Positions 25,501 through 31,576 of a stretch of 33,978 nt of DNA are shown piece by piece. The notes beneath the pieces were generated by a model. The model did no database searches. It was given only the letters and a program-made list of their open reading frames with translations, and was not told where the DNA came from. The position numbers and the translations under genes are program-made. Position 1 is the stretch's first letter. Each line of letters begins with the position of its first letter. The stretch comes from Hominisplanchenecus murintestinalis (GTDB lineage: Bacteria; Bacillota; Clostridia; Lachnospirales; Lachnospiraceae): contig SRZB01000036.1 of NCBI GenBank assembly GCA_004793585.1, forward strand, positions 1 to 33,978. The letters are read 5' to 3'.

Positions 25501-25531
25501 TATATTCTGCAGAAAAAGGAAGGAGGACTGA
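19574..25531 (+). CDS. SpaA/Cna-B-type cell-wall adhesin of the ICE
   Basis: This giant surface protein (1985 residues from ATG 19574) probably promotes mating contact or host adhesion. A better start may be TTG at 19625, with GGGA upstream, because the signal peptide then begins MKGNVKRIVSGLLSALTV; the 17 residues before it are acidic. Next come an acidic linker (about 150-230), a thioester-like domain (about 253-500) with YCLE Cys at 281 but THIAA instead of the usual TQ motif, and about 13 Cna-B/SpaA prealbumin-like repeats starting near 505, 600, 723, 835, 952, 1071, 1188, 1315, 1424, 1513, 1644, 1752 and 1842. Each has the KxD or KK start and E in the closing strand used for isopeptide bonds. 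The sorting signal is TPKTGD (about 1948), then a membrane helix and RKRKED. Confidence 0.9.
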   Translation: MMAVMGLHNEESEGQNILKGNVKRIVSGLLSALTVLSAFLQPVGVYAAVPETVAYEAEYPAFEKVKEKLDADEIVAAKDHIVEIDSGFDVEHDFSGIEFSPDKVKIIFHEAKDKDGKKIDIGKAGTYKAVYFVEPASKNPSYHISRNIIVKEKMSVSSSEKRTADGEGSENSHSDDSEGTEADGEGDLPGQTADGEEIPKESMTESEMEAVIEGMEQAEDTRQDAEMIAEEEGILLFAEARQTARASGSATMVKGRKIYYPGNLGNYSTCYFTVNGKIAYCLESAKGSPDTGSYAAQIIDGNPNLQKALYYGYGGTGDVTASYMPSFGEDLKYVFTHIAASYFYCGMDGFAGCTMDDLRECGVLGWINYLESLPAPPDPQISLSKTALKAAYDGSKQVTGTTKLNGDSRNSITIKLPKDVTFHNKTDGSKQTGGNVRVSGGTSFYFTAPVTVNGEWNTGAMKGSIRVIWKALVVPTGSATQDIGSYYEEEGGNSVSLSVDWLERAKVKVIKVDSIANAKLSGAVFGVYRDKDCTDLITRMPATDSNGASEAEIVMTQNTVYLKEITAPAGYRYNATAYRVALEANQTTSTTVPDVEQLGNLTIYKEGEVLTGADSNENGTAFRYESRRQKGAVFNVYAAKDITTPYGSVVYKAGELVAENLVTGDNGSVTLKNLHLGTYRVKEMQAPKNFYNKGETKDVAIAYAGQMAEAAFANATFLNDRQKADVRVVKNDKDTGNGLAGGIFGLYASENITNADGNVVASQGALIDKATTDGDGNAAFLADLPVGFGYEAKEIQAPEGYLRNTEDVYSFRFSYTNDQEAKVTFSHTFANERVNATIRLQKKDKETNKNIPQGDATLEHAVYGLYARNDILHPDKKTGVLYKAGEQVGTLTTDKEGKAEITDLYLGEYFVKEVTPPAGYLADETEYDLVCNYEGDLVDTVERDCTSPEQVKKQPFQIIKAADNGKTDADLLSGAGFTAWLVSSLDKKENGGYDFDSAEPVAIGENGATEIFTDERGYACSIPLPFGTYIVKETTTPHNYTPVKDFLVHVTEHKPTTPQVWRVLLDDEFEAKLKIVKQDDETKKAVLAENTEFKVYDLDNGKYVEQVTTYPTVVTHKSYFTDSEGYLILPQNLKIGHYRIEEVNAPSGYTLNENYYEVSVDSDTLYQMDDVSGDVIIDVVYENHPVKGELHIVKKGEVLNRYDDKDFRYEVETLEGAEFKVYAAEDIYTADFQKDENGNRILEYASGVLVDTLVTDKDGKASIENLPLGTYRVEETKAPEGFVLNGEAQTITFAYTDQNTPIIEQTATFENDRQKVAIAVVKKDAENESVVAGAVFGLYAKADIFAHGEVIVKADMLLGEAMTGEDGRAVFGLDLPFGEYYIREEQAPAGYVSSDETIEVSAAYQGQDVEVAEYVSEFKNEPTTVSIKKTDLATGVELEGAALTVLDKDGDIVDTWKSVKGEEHIIKRLTVGETYTLREELAPYGYLKAEEITFTVEDMAEIQKVEMKDGVPTGTLLINKEGEFLENVSLLDSIGGWITHLFEYVTGSLKDVVFEVYALEDIKAADGESEDYYKKDELIAAITTDDSGIAKLDNLPLGKYYVKEKETAEGYVLDGEIREIDLTYRDQDTAVVTFSTDWQNNRQKAEVNVIKTEKDSDRAVEGTVFALCAKEDITNKDGEVIMEADTVIEEKATDEDGKLSFAAVLPIGFPYYVKETAPAPGFTSEGETKEFDFTYEDAEQESISYEFAFENVPTVFEFTKTSLTDGKEVEGAKLKVTDEDGNLVDEWVSGKEPHIIKELVVGKKYTMTETQPADGYVTAESIEFVVENTGEVQKVDMKDDVTKVEISKTDIAGKELPGAKLSILDKDGKEVESWTSGNKPHYMEMLPIGEYTLHEESAPDGYLVAEDVKFEVKDTGEIQKVSMKDEAEPGEPDQPKETPKPKTPSAETPKTGDDRPFWLWLALAGIAVCGIASSVIIFCRKRKED

Positions 25532-25597
25532 CAGCGTTTGGAGCAATCCAAGAAAACGCTCATTGCAACACAATAATAATTTAATAAGACATATGGG

Positions 25598-25629
25598 CGT
25601 TTGCAGAAAGAATCTGTAAGCGTTTTTTT
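25598..25629 (+). terminator. terminator after the adhesin gene
   Basis: CGTTTGCAGA (25598-25607) pairs with TCTGTAAGCG (25613-25622), including G-T pairs, followed by seven T. A second hairpin without T tract (AGCGTTT/AAACGCT, 25533-25560) lies directly after the stop codon. Confidence 0.85.
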
Positions 25630-25732
25630 ATGCTTGTATATGGGGAACTGTCCATTATAGGTTTTAAATGGGAATGTATCCACTCAGAAATTGATGTATG
25701 GCAGTGCCCCATATGGAAAGGGGTGAAGCAGA

Positions 25733-25894
25733 ATGAAAGGAATCATTGCCGCCGCAGGCGTATTTGTGGCGGTCACGCTGTACTCGTGCATCCGGGCAGG
25801 GGCGCAGGAGGACCAGCGGATGGAGGAAATGAGGCAGAGAGGGGAATGGGATGCAGGCAGGAAGGACAGACAGCCGGAACCGGGCGAGGGATAA
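25733..25894 (+). CDS. small signal-anchored protein before the Cys-rich gene
   Basis: The 53-residue product begins MKGIIAAAGVFVAVTLYSCI, one N-terminal hydrophobic segment with a possible lipidation cysteine (YSC at 19), followed by a charged tail EDQRMEEMRQRGEWDAGRK. AAAGGGGTGA precedes ATG 25733. I recall similar short proteins at this place in Tn1549-like ICEs, between the adhesin and PcfB genes. The function is unknown; a small membrane component of the transfer complex is possible. Confidence 0.7.
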   Translation: MKGIIAAAGVFVAVTLYSCIRAGAQEDQRMEEMRQRGEWDAGRKDRQPEPGEG

Positions 25895-26204
25895 CAGGAG
25901 ATATGCGGCGGACAGGCCGGGTGACTGTAAACACTGTTATTTCTGGAAAGGAAAGCGGAAAGGCTGCAGCCAGGAGGAATGTTATTACCTTCTCCCGAAG
26001 GAGAGTCCGGCATCAGTGGATGTTTCCGAAAATCCTCTGCCGCAGGAATTTAGCGGAAATGGCGGTGGCGGCTGTCAAGGATGTCCATACGGCAGGCATT
26101 CCCCATGCATCGGTTACTGTCTGAAAAAAATTTTACAGGAGATGGGGGAGAAAAAACAATCCGCAGGAAAGGAGGGGGAACGACTTGCAGGACGAGGTAA
26201 ATGA
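25851..26204 (+). CDS. Cys-rich ICE protein with paired CxxC motifs
   Basis: The frame codes for a conserved-looking cysteine protein: GDCKHCYFWKGKRKGCSQEE, then CYYLLP, and later CQGCPYGRHSPCIGYCLKKI. The eight cysteines in two clusters suggest zinc or iron-sulfur binding. I recall this text from Tn1549-like elements as a hypothetical protein. The start is unclear: ATG 25851 (AGAGGGG upstream) would make a 117-residue protein overlapping the previous gene by 44 nt; no start codon lies nearer the conserved part, where AGGAG (25896-25900) precedes an ATG in a different frame. The 3' end overlaps pcfB by 20 nt. Function unknown. Confidence 0.65.
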   Translation: MQAGRTDSRNRARDNRRYAADRPGDCKHCYFWKGKRKGCSQEECYYLLPKESPASVDVSENPLPQEFSGNGGGGCQGCPYGRHSPCIGYCLKKILQEMGEKKQSAGKEGERLAGRGK

Positions 26205-26715
26205 GAAAACCGTATCGCTGTGCGTCAATGGCGGCAAGATCTCCGCAAGGATTCTGAAAGCCGCCATGCTGAAAGCGCTGGCAAAGATGGAACAGGAGAA
26301 GCGGAACGGGAAGCAGAAAAAAATGGAGAAACAGGCAGTGCAGAAAGCGGAGAAAGGAGCTGCTAAAAGCCACGGGAAACAGAGCATGGAGAAGCTGATG
26401 AATCAAGGATGCCAGCTTTCCAATATTGAAGTGACAGACGGCAATATCAAATCCTTTGAGAAATGTGCCCGGAAATACAGCATTGATTTCAGCTTGAAAA
26501 AAGACACATCCATCTCCCCGCCCCGTTATTTTGTATTTTTCAAGGCAAAGGATGTGGATGTCATGACGGCGGCATTTAAGGAATATACCGGGAAGTCGCT
26601 GAATAAAAGCAAGAAACCATCCGTCCGCAGGAAGCTGGAACTGGTGAAGGAGCGGGTTGCAAAGCACAGGGAGCGGGAAAAGACGAAACAGAAGGAACGG
26701 AGGCCGGAGCATTGA
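26185..26715 (+). CDS. pcfB: PcfB family protein (DUF3801), relaxosome accessory
   Basis: The 176-residue protein starts at TTG 26185, chosen because AGGAGGG is close upstream. It has the PcfB pattern: an N-terminal helix NEKTVSLCVNGGKISARILKAAM, a Lys-rich linker, and the core EVTDGNIKSFEKCARKYSIDFSLKKD followed by PPRYFVFFKAKDVDVMTAAFKEY. In plasmid pCF10, PcfB helps bring the relaxosome to the coupling protein. The stop overlaps the start of virD4 by 4 nt (TTGA), consistent with partners made together. Confidence 0.88.
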   Translation: MQDEVNEKTVSLCVNGGKISARILKAAMLKALAKMEQEKRNGKQKKMEKQAVQKAEKGAAKSHGKQSMEKLMNQGCQLSNIEVTDGNIKSFEKCARKYSIDFSLKKDTSISPPRYFVFFKAKDVDVMTAAFKEYTGKSLNKSKKPSVRRKLELVKERVAKHREREKTKQKERRPEH

Positions 26716-28679
26716 GTGGGAAACCAAAAAAGAAACCTGCAGCAGAGAAAAAATCCGTGCCGTTGTCTGGAAAATTAAAAAGCATAATCCGGGAGAAAAT
26801 GCTTCCCGTAGATGTGAAGCGTCTGGCAATGCTGAATATCCCCTATGTGATTGTGTTTTATCTAGTGGATAAATTAGCGTGGCTGTACCGCCATTGTGTA
26901 GGGGATTCCATGATAGAAAAGTCGATGGCGCTGTTCTTAAATTTCCAACTGGCGTTTGAAAATCCGATTCCGAGTATTCATGGGGGTGATCTGCTGGCCG
27001 GAGTGGCCGGGGCTGTGGCTGTGAAACTCATGGTATATCTGAAAGGCAAAAATGCGAAGAAATACCGGCAGGGAGTGGAGTATGGATCTGCAAGGTGGGG
27101 AACGCCGAAAGATATTGCCCCATACATAGACCCGGTATTTGAGAATAATATTCTCCTGACGCAGACGGAACGCCTTACCATGAACAGCAGGCCGAAACAG
27201 CCAAAGTATGCCAGGAATAAAAATGTAATTATTATTGGAGGAAGTGGAAGCGGCAAGACACGGTTCTATGTGAAGCCGCAGCTCATGCAGATGACGCCGA
27301 ATGTCAGCTATTGTGTCACTGATCCGAAAGGCACAATCCTGGTCGAATGTGGGGAGATGCTGAGGCGTGGCACACCGAAAATGAAAGACGGGAAAGCGGT
27401 ACGGGATAAGAATGGAAAAGTTGTTTATGAACCGTATAAGATCAAGGTTTTAAATACCATCAATTTCAACAAAAGTATGCATTACAATCCGTTCCGGTAT
27501 ATCCGCTCGGAGAAAGATATTTTGAAGCTGGTGAACACTATTATTGCAAATACGAAGGGGGAAGGAGAAAAATCTTCCGAAGATTTCTGGACGAAAGCAG
27601 AGCGGCTTTTGTACTGTGCATTGATTGGCTATATCTATTATGAAGCGCCAGAGGAAGAACAGAACTTCTCTACGTTACTGGAGTTTATCAATGCTTCGGA
27701 GACGAGGGAGGACGATGAAGAATTTAAAAATGCTGTGGACGAACTGTTTGAGGAACTGGAACAGGAGAAGCCGGAACACTTTGCGGTACGGCAATATAAG
27801 AAATTCAAGCTTGCGGCGGGCAAAACCTCAAAAAGCATACTTATTTCGTGCGGAGCCAGATTAGCGCCATTTGACATTGCGGAACTGCGGGAGCTGACTT
27901 TTTACGATGAAATGGAGCTGGATATGATCGGGGATCAGCGAACGGCAATGTTTATTATCATCTCCGACACGGACGATACCTTCAATTTCCTTGTGGCAAT
28001 CATGTATACCCAGCTATTCAATTTATTGTGTGACAGGGCGGACGATGTGCATGGTGGCAGGCTTCCTTACCATGTAAGGCTGTTGTTGGATGAGTTCAGC
28101 AATATCGGGCAGATCCCAAAGTTTGACAAGCTGATCGCAACGATAAGGAGCAGGGAAATATCAGCGTCTATTATTTTACAGTCGCAGAGCCAGTTGAAAA
28201 CCATCTATAAAGATGCAGCCGAGACAATTTTAGGTAATTGCGACACCATGTTATTCCTTGGGGGCAAGGAAGGCTCCACGTTAAAGGAGATTTCTGAAAA
28301 TTTAGGGAAGGAGACGATAGATCTTTACAACACGTCAGATACCCGTGGGCAGAGCCGTTCTTATGGATTAAATTATCAAAAAACAGGAAAAGAATTGATG
28401 AGCAGAGATGAGCTTGCCGTTATGGACGGGAATAAGTGCATCCTACAGCTGCGTGGGGTTCGCCCGTTCCTGAGTGACAAGTTCGATATTACCAGGCATA
28501 AGCGGTACAAGCAGTTATCGGATTATGACAAGAAGAATGCCTTTGATGTGGAGGCGTATATGAAACACCAGTTAAAAATCAGGATGAAGGAGGAATTTGA
28601 TCTATATGAAGTAGACGGAAGTGAGGAAACTGCAGAGGGAACAACGGAGCCAGCAGACGGGGATCGGCAGGGGGCATAG
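26712..28679 (+). CDS. virD4: VirD4/TraG-type type IV coupling protein
   Basis: The 655-residue ATPase starts at TTG 26712 inside the pcfB stop codon. Two N-terminal membrane segments (about 38-56 and 90-110, with the GVAGAVAVKLMVYL stretch) anchor it. The nucleotide-binding domain has Walker A IIGGSGSGKT (about 174-183) and Walker B RLLLDEFSNIG (about 455-465), followed by the coupling-protein motif IILQSQSQLKTIY. These proteins deliver the relaxase-DNA complex to the secretion channel. The C-terminus is acidic (EVDGSEETAEGTTEPADGD), a usual site of substrate docking. A palindrome array follows it rather than the next gene. Confidence 0.93.
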   Translation: MSGKPKKKPAAEKKSVPLSGKLKSIIREKMLPVDVKRLAMLNIPYVIVFYLVDKLAWLYRHCVGDSMIEKSMALFLNFQLAFENPIPSIHGGDLLAGVAGAVAVKLMVYLKGKNAKKYRQGVEYGSARWGTPKDIAPYIDPVFENNILLTQTERLTMNSRPKQPKYARNKNVIIIGGSGSGKTRFYVKPQLMQMTPNVSYCVTDPKGTILVECGEMLRRGTPKMKDGKAVRDKNGKVVYEPYKIKVLNTINFNKSMHYNPFRYIRSEKDILKLVNTIIANTKGEGEKSSEDFWTKAERLLYCALIGYIYYEAPEEEQNFSTLLEFINASETREDDEEFKNAVDELFEELEQEKPEHFAVRQYKKFKLAAGKTSKSILISCGARLAPFDIAELRELTFYDEMELDMIGDQRTAMFIIISDTDDTFNFLVAIMYTQLFNLLCDRADDVHGGRLPYHVRLLLDEFSNIGQIPKFDKLIATIRSREISASIILQSQSQLKTIYKDAAETILGNCDTMLFLGGKEGSTLKEISENLGKETIDLYNTSDTRGQSRSYGLNYQKTGKELMSRDELAVMDGNKCILQLRGVRPFLSDKFDITRHKRYKQLSDYDKKNAFDVEAYMKHQLKIRMKEEFDLYEVDGSEETAEGTTEPADGDRQGA

Positions 28680-28717
28680 ACAGGGAAGCTATTCTTTTTG
28701 CTGTATGTTAGGCTTGA

Positions 28718-28923
28718 ACTTTGCGACACGATGTCGCAAAGTGGGTTCCATGCAGAAATATTCGTTTGAAACTTGGCAGAAGAAAACTTTACGACACGAT
28801 GTCGCAAGGTAGATTTTGAAGCATACAAAAAAGTTTACGACACGGTGTCGTAAAGTGGATTTTGTAAGGCGCAGGTATGAAGCATATCCAGAAGAGAAAG
28901 TTTGCGACATCGTGTCGCAAAGT
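28718..28923. repeat. array of four 25-bp palindromes (family copies 4-7)
   Basis: Copies span 28718-28742, 28786-28810, 28832-28856 and 28899-28923. The core is GCGACA-n3-TGTCGC (or ACGACA/TGTCGT) with outer ACTTT or AGTTT and AAAGT. Copy 6 has matching changes in both arms (ACGACA with TGTCGT), so symmetry is kept. Start-to-start spacings are 68, 46 and 67 bp, differing by about two helical turns. They fill the gap between virD4 and a small gene; no T tract follows any copy. Confidence 0.9.
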
Positions 28924-28938
28924 CAGAAAGGGGAGATA

Positions 28939-29064
28939 ATGGTTTTTACTATTAAGGCAGTAGGTCAGGAATATATCCTGCAGCCAATCCGGGCAGAGCC
29001 TATGATTGGGGAAAACAGCCCATTGCACAAAGAAAATAATACAACAATAAAAAAGAAAGGATAA
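28939..29064 (+). CDS. possible 41-residue protein after the palindrome array
   Basis: ATG 28939 follows GGGGAG at an unusually short distance. The product begins MVFTIKAVGQEYILQPIRAE and ends with a basic tail KKKG. I do not recognise it. It lies between the last palindrome and a terminator, so it would be the direct target of any regulator bound to the array. It could also be a chance frame. Confidence 0.4.
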   Translation: MVFTIKAVGQEYILQPIRAEPMIGENSPLHKENNTTIKKKG

Positions 29065-29082
29065 ACCAAATTGGAAAGGGCG

Positions 29083-29112
29083 AACCGTCAGGAGATACTG
29101 GCGGTTTTTTTG
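29083..29112 (+). terminator. terminator before the Maff2 gene
   Basis: AACCGTCAG (29083-29091) pairs with CTGGCGGTT (29098-29106), one G-T pair, followed by at least five more T. Confidence 0.85.
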
Positions 29113-29165
29113 TTTGTGCAAAACGGTAAAATCCGTGAAATTCTGATTTTGGTTTCAGGTATAAT

Positions 29166-29381
29166 ATGGCATTTTTTACATCAGCAATCGGAATCTTAAA
29201 AACATTGGTCGTGGCGATCGGAGCCGGGCTTGCAGTGTGGGGCGTGATTAACCTCCTGGAAGGTTATGGTAATGATAACCCTGGCGCGAAATCGCAAGGA
29301 ATCAAGCAACTTATGGCCGGAGGTGGGGTTGTCCTCATTGGTACACAGTTGATCCCTCTTCTTGGAAATCTGTTCAGCTAA
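29166..29381 (+). CDS. Maff2 family small membrane protein
   Basis: The 71-residue protein begins MAFFTSAIGILK, the text that gives the Maff2 family its name. It has two hydrophobic segments (TLVVAIGAGLAVWGVINLL and QLMAGGGVVLIGTQLIPLL) separated by a short GNDNPGAKSQG loop, the layout of VirB2/TrbC-like pilin subunits, for which it is a candidate in these ICEs. A TATAAT hexamer (29160-29165) directly abuts the ATG and only a weak AGG lies upstream. It heads the channel gene set Maff2-TrbL-radical SAM-PrgI-VirB4. Confidence 0.85.
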   Translation: MAFFTSAIGILKTLVVAIGAGLAVWGVINLLEGYGNDNPGAKSQGIKQLMAGGGVVLIGTQLIPLLGNLFS

Positions 29382-29402
29382 TAAAGGAAAGGGGATTCAT
29401 TC

Positions 29403-30275
29403 ATGTTCGATGGCATTTTTGAGGCAATCGAGGAGTGGATGAGGGAGCTTTTGACCGGGATGGTAACGTCCAACCTGACGGAAATGTTTTCGGATGTCAA
29501 TGAGAAAACCGGGGAGATTGCCGCACAGGTTGGACAGACGCCGCAGGGATGGAACGGGAGTATTTTCAGCCTGATACAGAATCTTTCAAATTCGGTGATC
29601 GTGCCGATTGCAGGCATGATTATCACGTTTGTCCTCTGCTATGAGCTGATCTCCATGCTGACGGAGAAAAACAGTATGCATGAAATAGATACATGGATGT
29701 TTTTCAAGTATTTTTTCAAGATGTGGGTGGCTGTGTATCTGGTCAGCAATACCTTTACCATAGCGATGGCGGTCTTTGACGTGGGGCAGCATGTGGTGAG
29801 CGCCGCAGGCGGCGCCATCAACGCACAGACTGCCATCAACATAGATACCATGATAGAGGCAATGGAAACGGCGATGGAATCTATGGAGATCGGGGAGCTT
29901 GTAGTGCTGGCCCTGGAAACCATGCTGGTCAGCCTGTGCATGAAGATTATGTCCGTGCTTATCACGGTGCTTCTGTATGGGCGTATGATAGAGATCTACC
30001 TTTACACTTCGGTTGCGCCAATCCCTTTTGCCACCTTCTCCAACCGGGAATGGGGGCAGGTGGGGAACAACTATTTCCGTGGGCTTCTGGCGCTTGGGTT
30101 CCAGGGGTTCTTTATGATGGTGTGCGTCGGCATTTATGCGGTGCTGGTGTCAACCATTCAGATTTCAGACAACATGCACTCGGCGCTGTTCGGGGTGGCG
30201 GCATATACCGTAATCCTCTGTTTCAGCCTGATGAAAACAAGCGGGTTAAGCAAGGCAGTGTTCAATGCGCATTAG
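29403..30275 (+). CDS. VirB6/TrbL-like conjugal transfer membrane protein
   Basis: The 290-residue protein starts at ATG 29403 after AAAGGGG. It has an amphipathic N-terminus (MFDGIFEAIEEWMRELLTGM) and about five or six membrane segments, including VIVPIAGMIITFVLCYELI, FFKMWVAVYLVSNTFTIAM, LVVLALETMLVSLCM and GLLALGFQGFFMMVCVGIYAV. The conserved loop with SVAPIPFATFSN is typical of the TrbL/VirB6-like family of Firmicute ICEs, which form the inner-membrane core of the channel. Its position after Maff2 and before PrgI-VirB4 fits. Confidence 0.87.
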   Translation: MFDGIFEAIEEWMRELLTGMVTSNLTEMFSDVNEKTGEIAAQVGQTPQGWNGSIFSLIQNLSNSVIVPIAGMIITFVLCYELISMLTEKNSMHEIDTWMFFKYFFKMWVAVYLVSNTFTIAMAVFDVGQHVVSAAGGAINAQTAINIDTMIEAMETAMESMEIGELVVLALETMLVSLCMKIMSVLITVLLYGRMIEIYLYTSVAPIPFATFSNREWGQVGNNYFRGLLALGFQGFFMMVCVGIYAVLVSTIQISDNMHSALFGVAAYTVILCFSLMKTSGLSKAVFNAH

Positions 30276-30295
30276 ACAGCAGGAAGGAGGATTTT

Positions 30296-31195
30296 TTGAA
30301 GATTGGACTGATAGACGTGGATTCCCATAACTGGCCGAACCTGTGTCTGATGAAGTTATCGGCTTACCATAAGGCGCAGGGAGATTCTGTGGAATGGTGG
30401 GAGCCGGGAGGCTGGTATGGCATGGTTTATAAAAGCAGGGTATTTACAGACACGTATTCCAAAGATACATTTATGGTCGAAAATGCTGAGGAAGTAATCA
30501 GTGGCGGCACAGGCTATGGATTGAAAGAAAACTTGCCGGATGACGTTGAACATAGTTATCCGGATTACAGTTTATATCCGCAGTTTCCCGATACGGCGTA
30601 TGGCTTTTTAAGCCGTGGATGCCCCCGGAACTGCGGATTTTGTATTGTCAGCGGCAAGGAAGGGAGAAGGAGCGTACAGGTCGCTGATCTTTCTGAATTT
30701 TGGGATGGGCAGAAAGAGATAAAACTGATGGATGCGAACCTCCTGGCCTGCCCGGAACATGAAAAGCTGATACAGCAGCTTGCAGAAAGCCGTGCCTGGG
30801 TGGATTTCTCCCAGGGGCTGGACATCCGCCTGATAAACCCGGACAATGTTTCCCTGCTGAATCAAGTACGCACAAAGATGGTGCATTTTGCATGGGATAA
30901 CCCGGACGAGGATCTGACAGGATATTTCCAGAGATTTTTGGAACTGACGGCAGTGAAGGATAAACGGAAGCGGCAGGTCTACGTGCTTACGAATTATGGG
31001 AGCAGCCATGAGCAGGATTTATACCGTGTGGAAACCTTGCGTGATATGGGATTTTCGCCATATGTGATGGTTTATGACCGTCCAAGTGCGCCGAAAATTA
31101 CCCGTCAGCTTCAGCGCTGGGTGAACAACAAGCGGATATTTTATACAGTAAAGGATTTTGCGGATTATGCCGCAGGCAGGAAGGAGGCTGTTTAG
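30296..31195 (+). CDS. radical SAM protein embedded in the conjugation operon
   Basis: TTG 30296 is the start: GGAGG lies 5 nt upstream, and the N-terminus MKIGLIDVDSHNWPNLCLMK is the conserved beginning of the family as I recall it. This gives 299 residues; the open frame extends further 5' but overlaps the TrbL-like gene. The cluster motif is RGCPRNCGFC (about 102-111), i.e. Cx3Cx2C for a [4Fe-4S] cluster that cleaves SAM. The N-terminal third resembles the Rossmann-like part of B12-binding radical SAM enzymes, but no DxHxxG is seen. The stop TAG is directly followed by the ATG of prgI. Substrate unknown; it is coded among channel genes without an evident reason. Confidence 0.85.
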   Translation: MKIGLIDVDSHNWPNLCLMKLSAYHKAQGDSVEWWEPGGWYGMVYKSRVFTDTYSKDTFMVENAEEVISGGTGYGLKENLPDDVEHSYPDYSLYPQFPDTAYGFLSRGCPRNCGFCIVSGKEGRRSVQVADLSEFWDGQKEIKLMDANLLACPEHEKLIQQLAESRAWVDFSQGLDIRLINPDNVSLLNQVRTKMVHFAWDNPDEDLTGYFQRFLELTAVKDKRKRQVYVLTNYGSSHEQDLYRVETLRDMGFSPYVMVYDRPSAPKITRQLQRWVNNKRIFYTVKDFADYAAGRKEAV

Positions 31196-31576
31196 ATGGC
31201 ATTTGTCAGTGTGCCGAAAGATTTGACGAAGATTAAGAATAAGGTGGTCTTAAACCTTACAAAGAGGCAGCTTGTCTGCCTTGTGGCTGCGGCGGCTGTA
31301 GGGCTGCCTTTTTATTTCCTCACGAAAAATTATATTGGGACAAGTAATGCGGCAACGGGAATGGTGCTTCTGATGCTCCCGGCTTTTTTGTTCGCCATGT
31401 ATGAGAAAGACGGGATGCCGCTTGAGAAAGTTCTCTTCAATATCATCAATGTGAAATTGAAAAAGCCGGCAGTCCGCCGATATGAGATAAAAAATATCTA
31501 TGAGATGGAGGAAAGAAAGACCGTGCCGAAACAGAAGAAAGGGGGAGGAAAGCATGGAAAGAAAAAGAGCAAATAG
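31196..31576 (+). CDS. prgI: PrgI family protein (VirB3-like)
   Basis: The 126-residue protein begins MAFVSVPKDLTKIKNKVVLNLTKRQL, the PrgI signature, followed by two membrane segments (LVCLVAAAAVGLPFYFL and ATGMVLLMLPAFLFAMY) and a basic tail with KKGGGKHGKKKSK. PrgI proteins correspond to VirB3, which recruits VirB4 to the membrane. AAGGAGG is upstream, and the start follows the previous stop with no gap. Its end overlaps virB4 by 23 nt. Confidence 0.9.
   Translation: MAFVSVPKDLTKIKNKVVLNLTKRQLVCLVAAAAVGLPFYFLTKNYIGTSNAATGMVLLMLPAFLFAMYEKDGMPLEKVLFNIINVKLKKPAVRRYEIKNIYEMEERKTVPKQKKGGGKHGKKKSK

Noticed and set aside
28718-28923. CRISPR or rho-independent terminators for the palindrome array
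   Set aside because: Spacings are unequal (68, 46, 67 bp), intervening sequences are partly related, and no T tract follows any copy.
29160-29165. TATAAT as promoter for the Maff2 gene
   Set aside because: It abuts the ATG, which would make the transcript start inside the gene, and there is no -35 at a proper distance.
29936-30295. N-terminal extension of the radical SAM gene
   Set aside because: It overlaps the TrbL-like gene in another frame; the GGAGG-TTG at 30296 and the family N-terminus fix the start.
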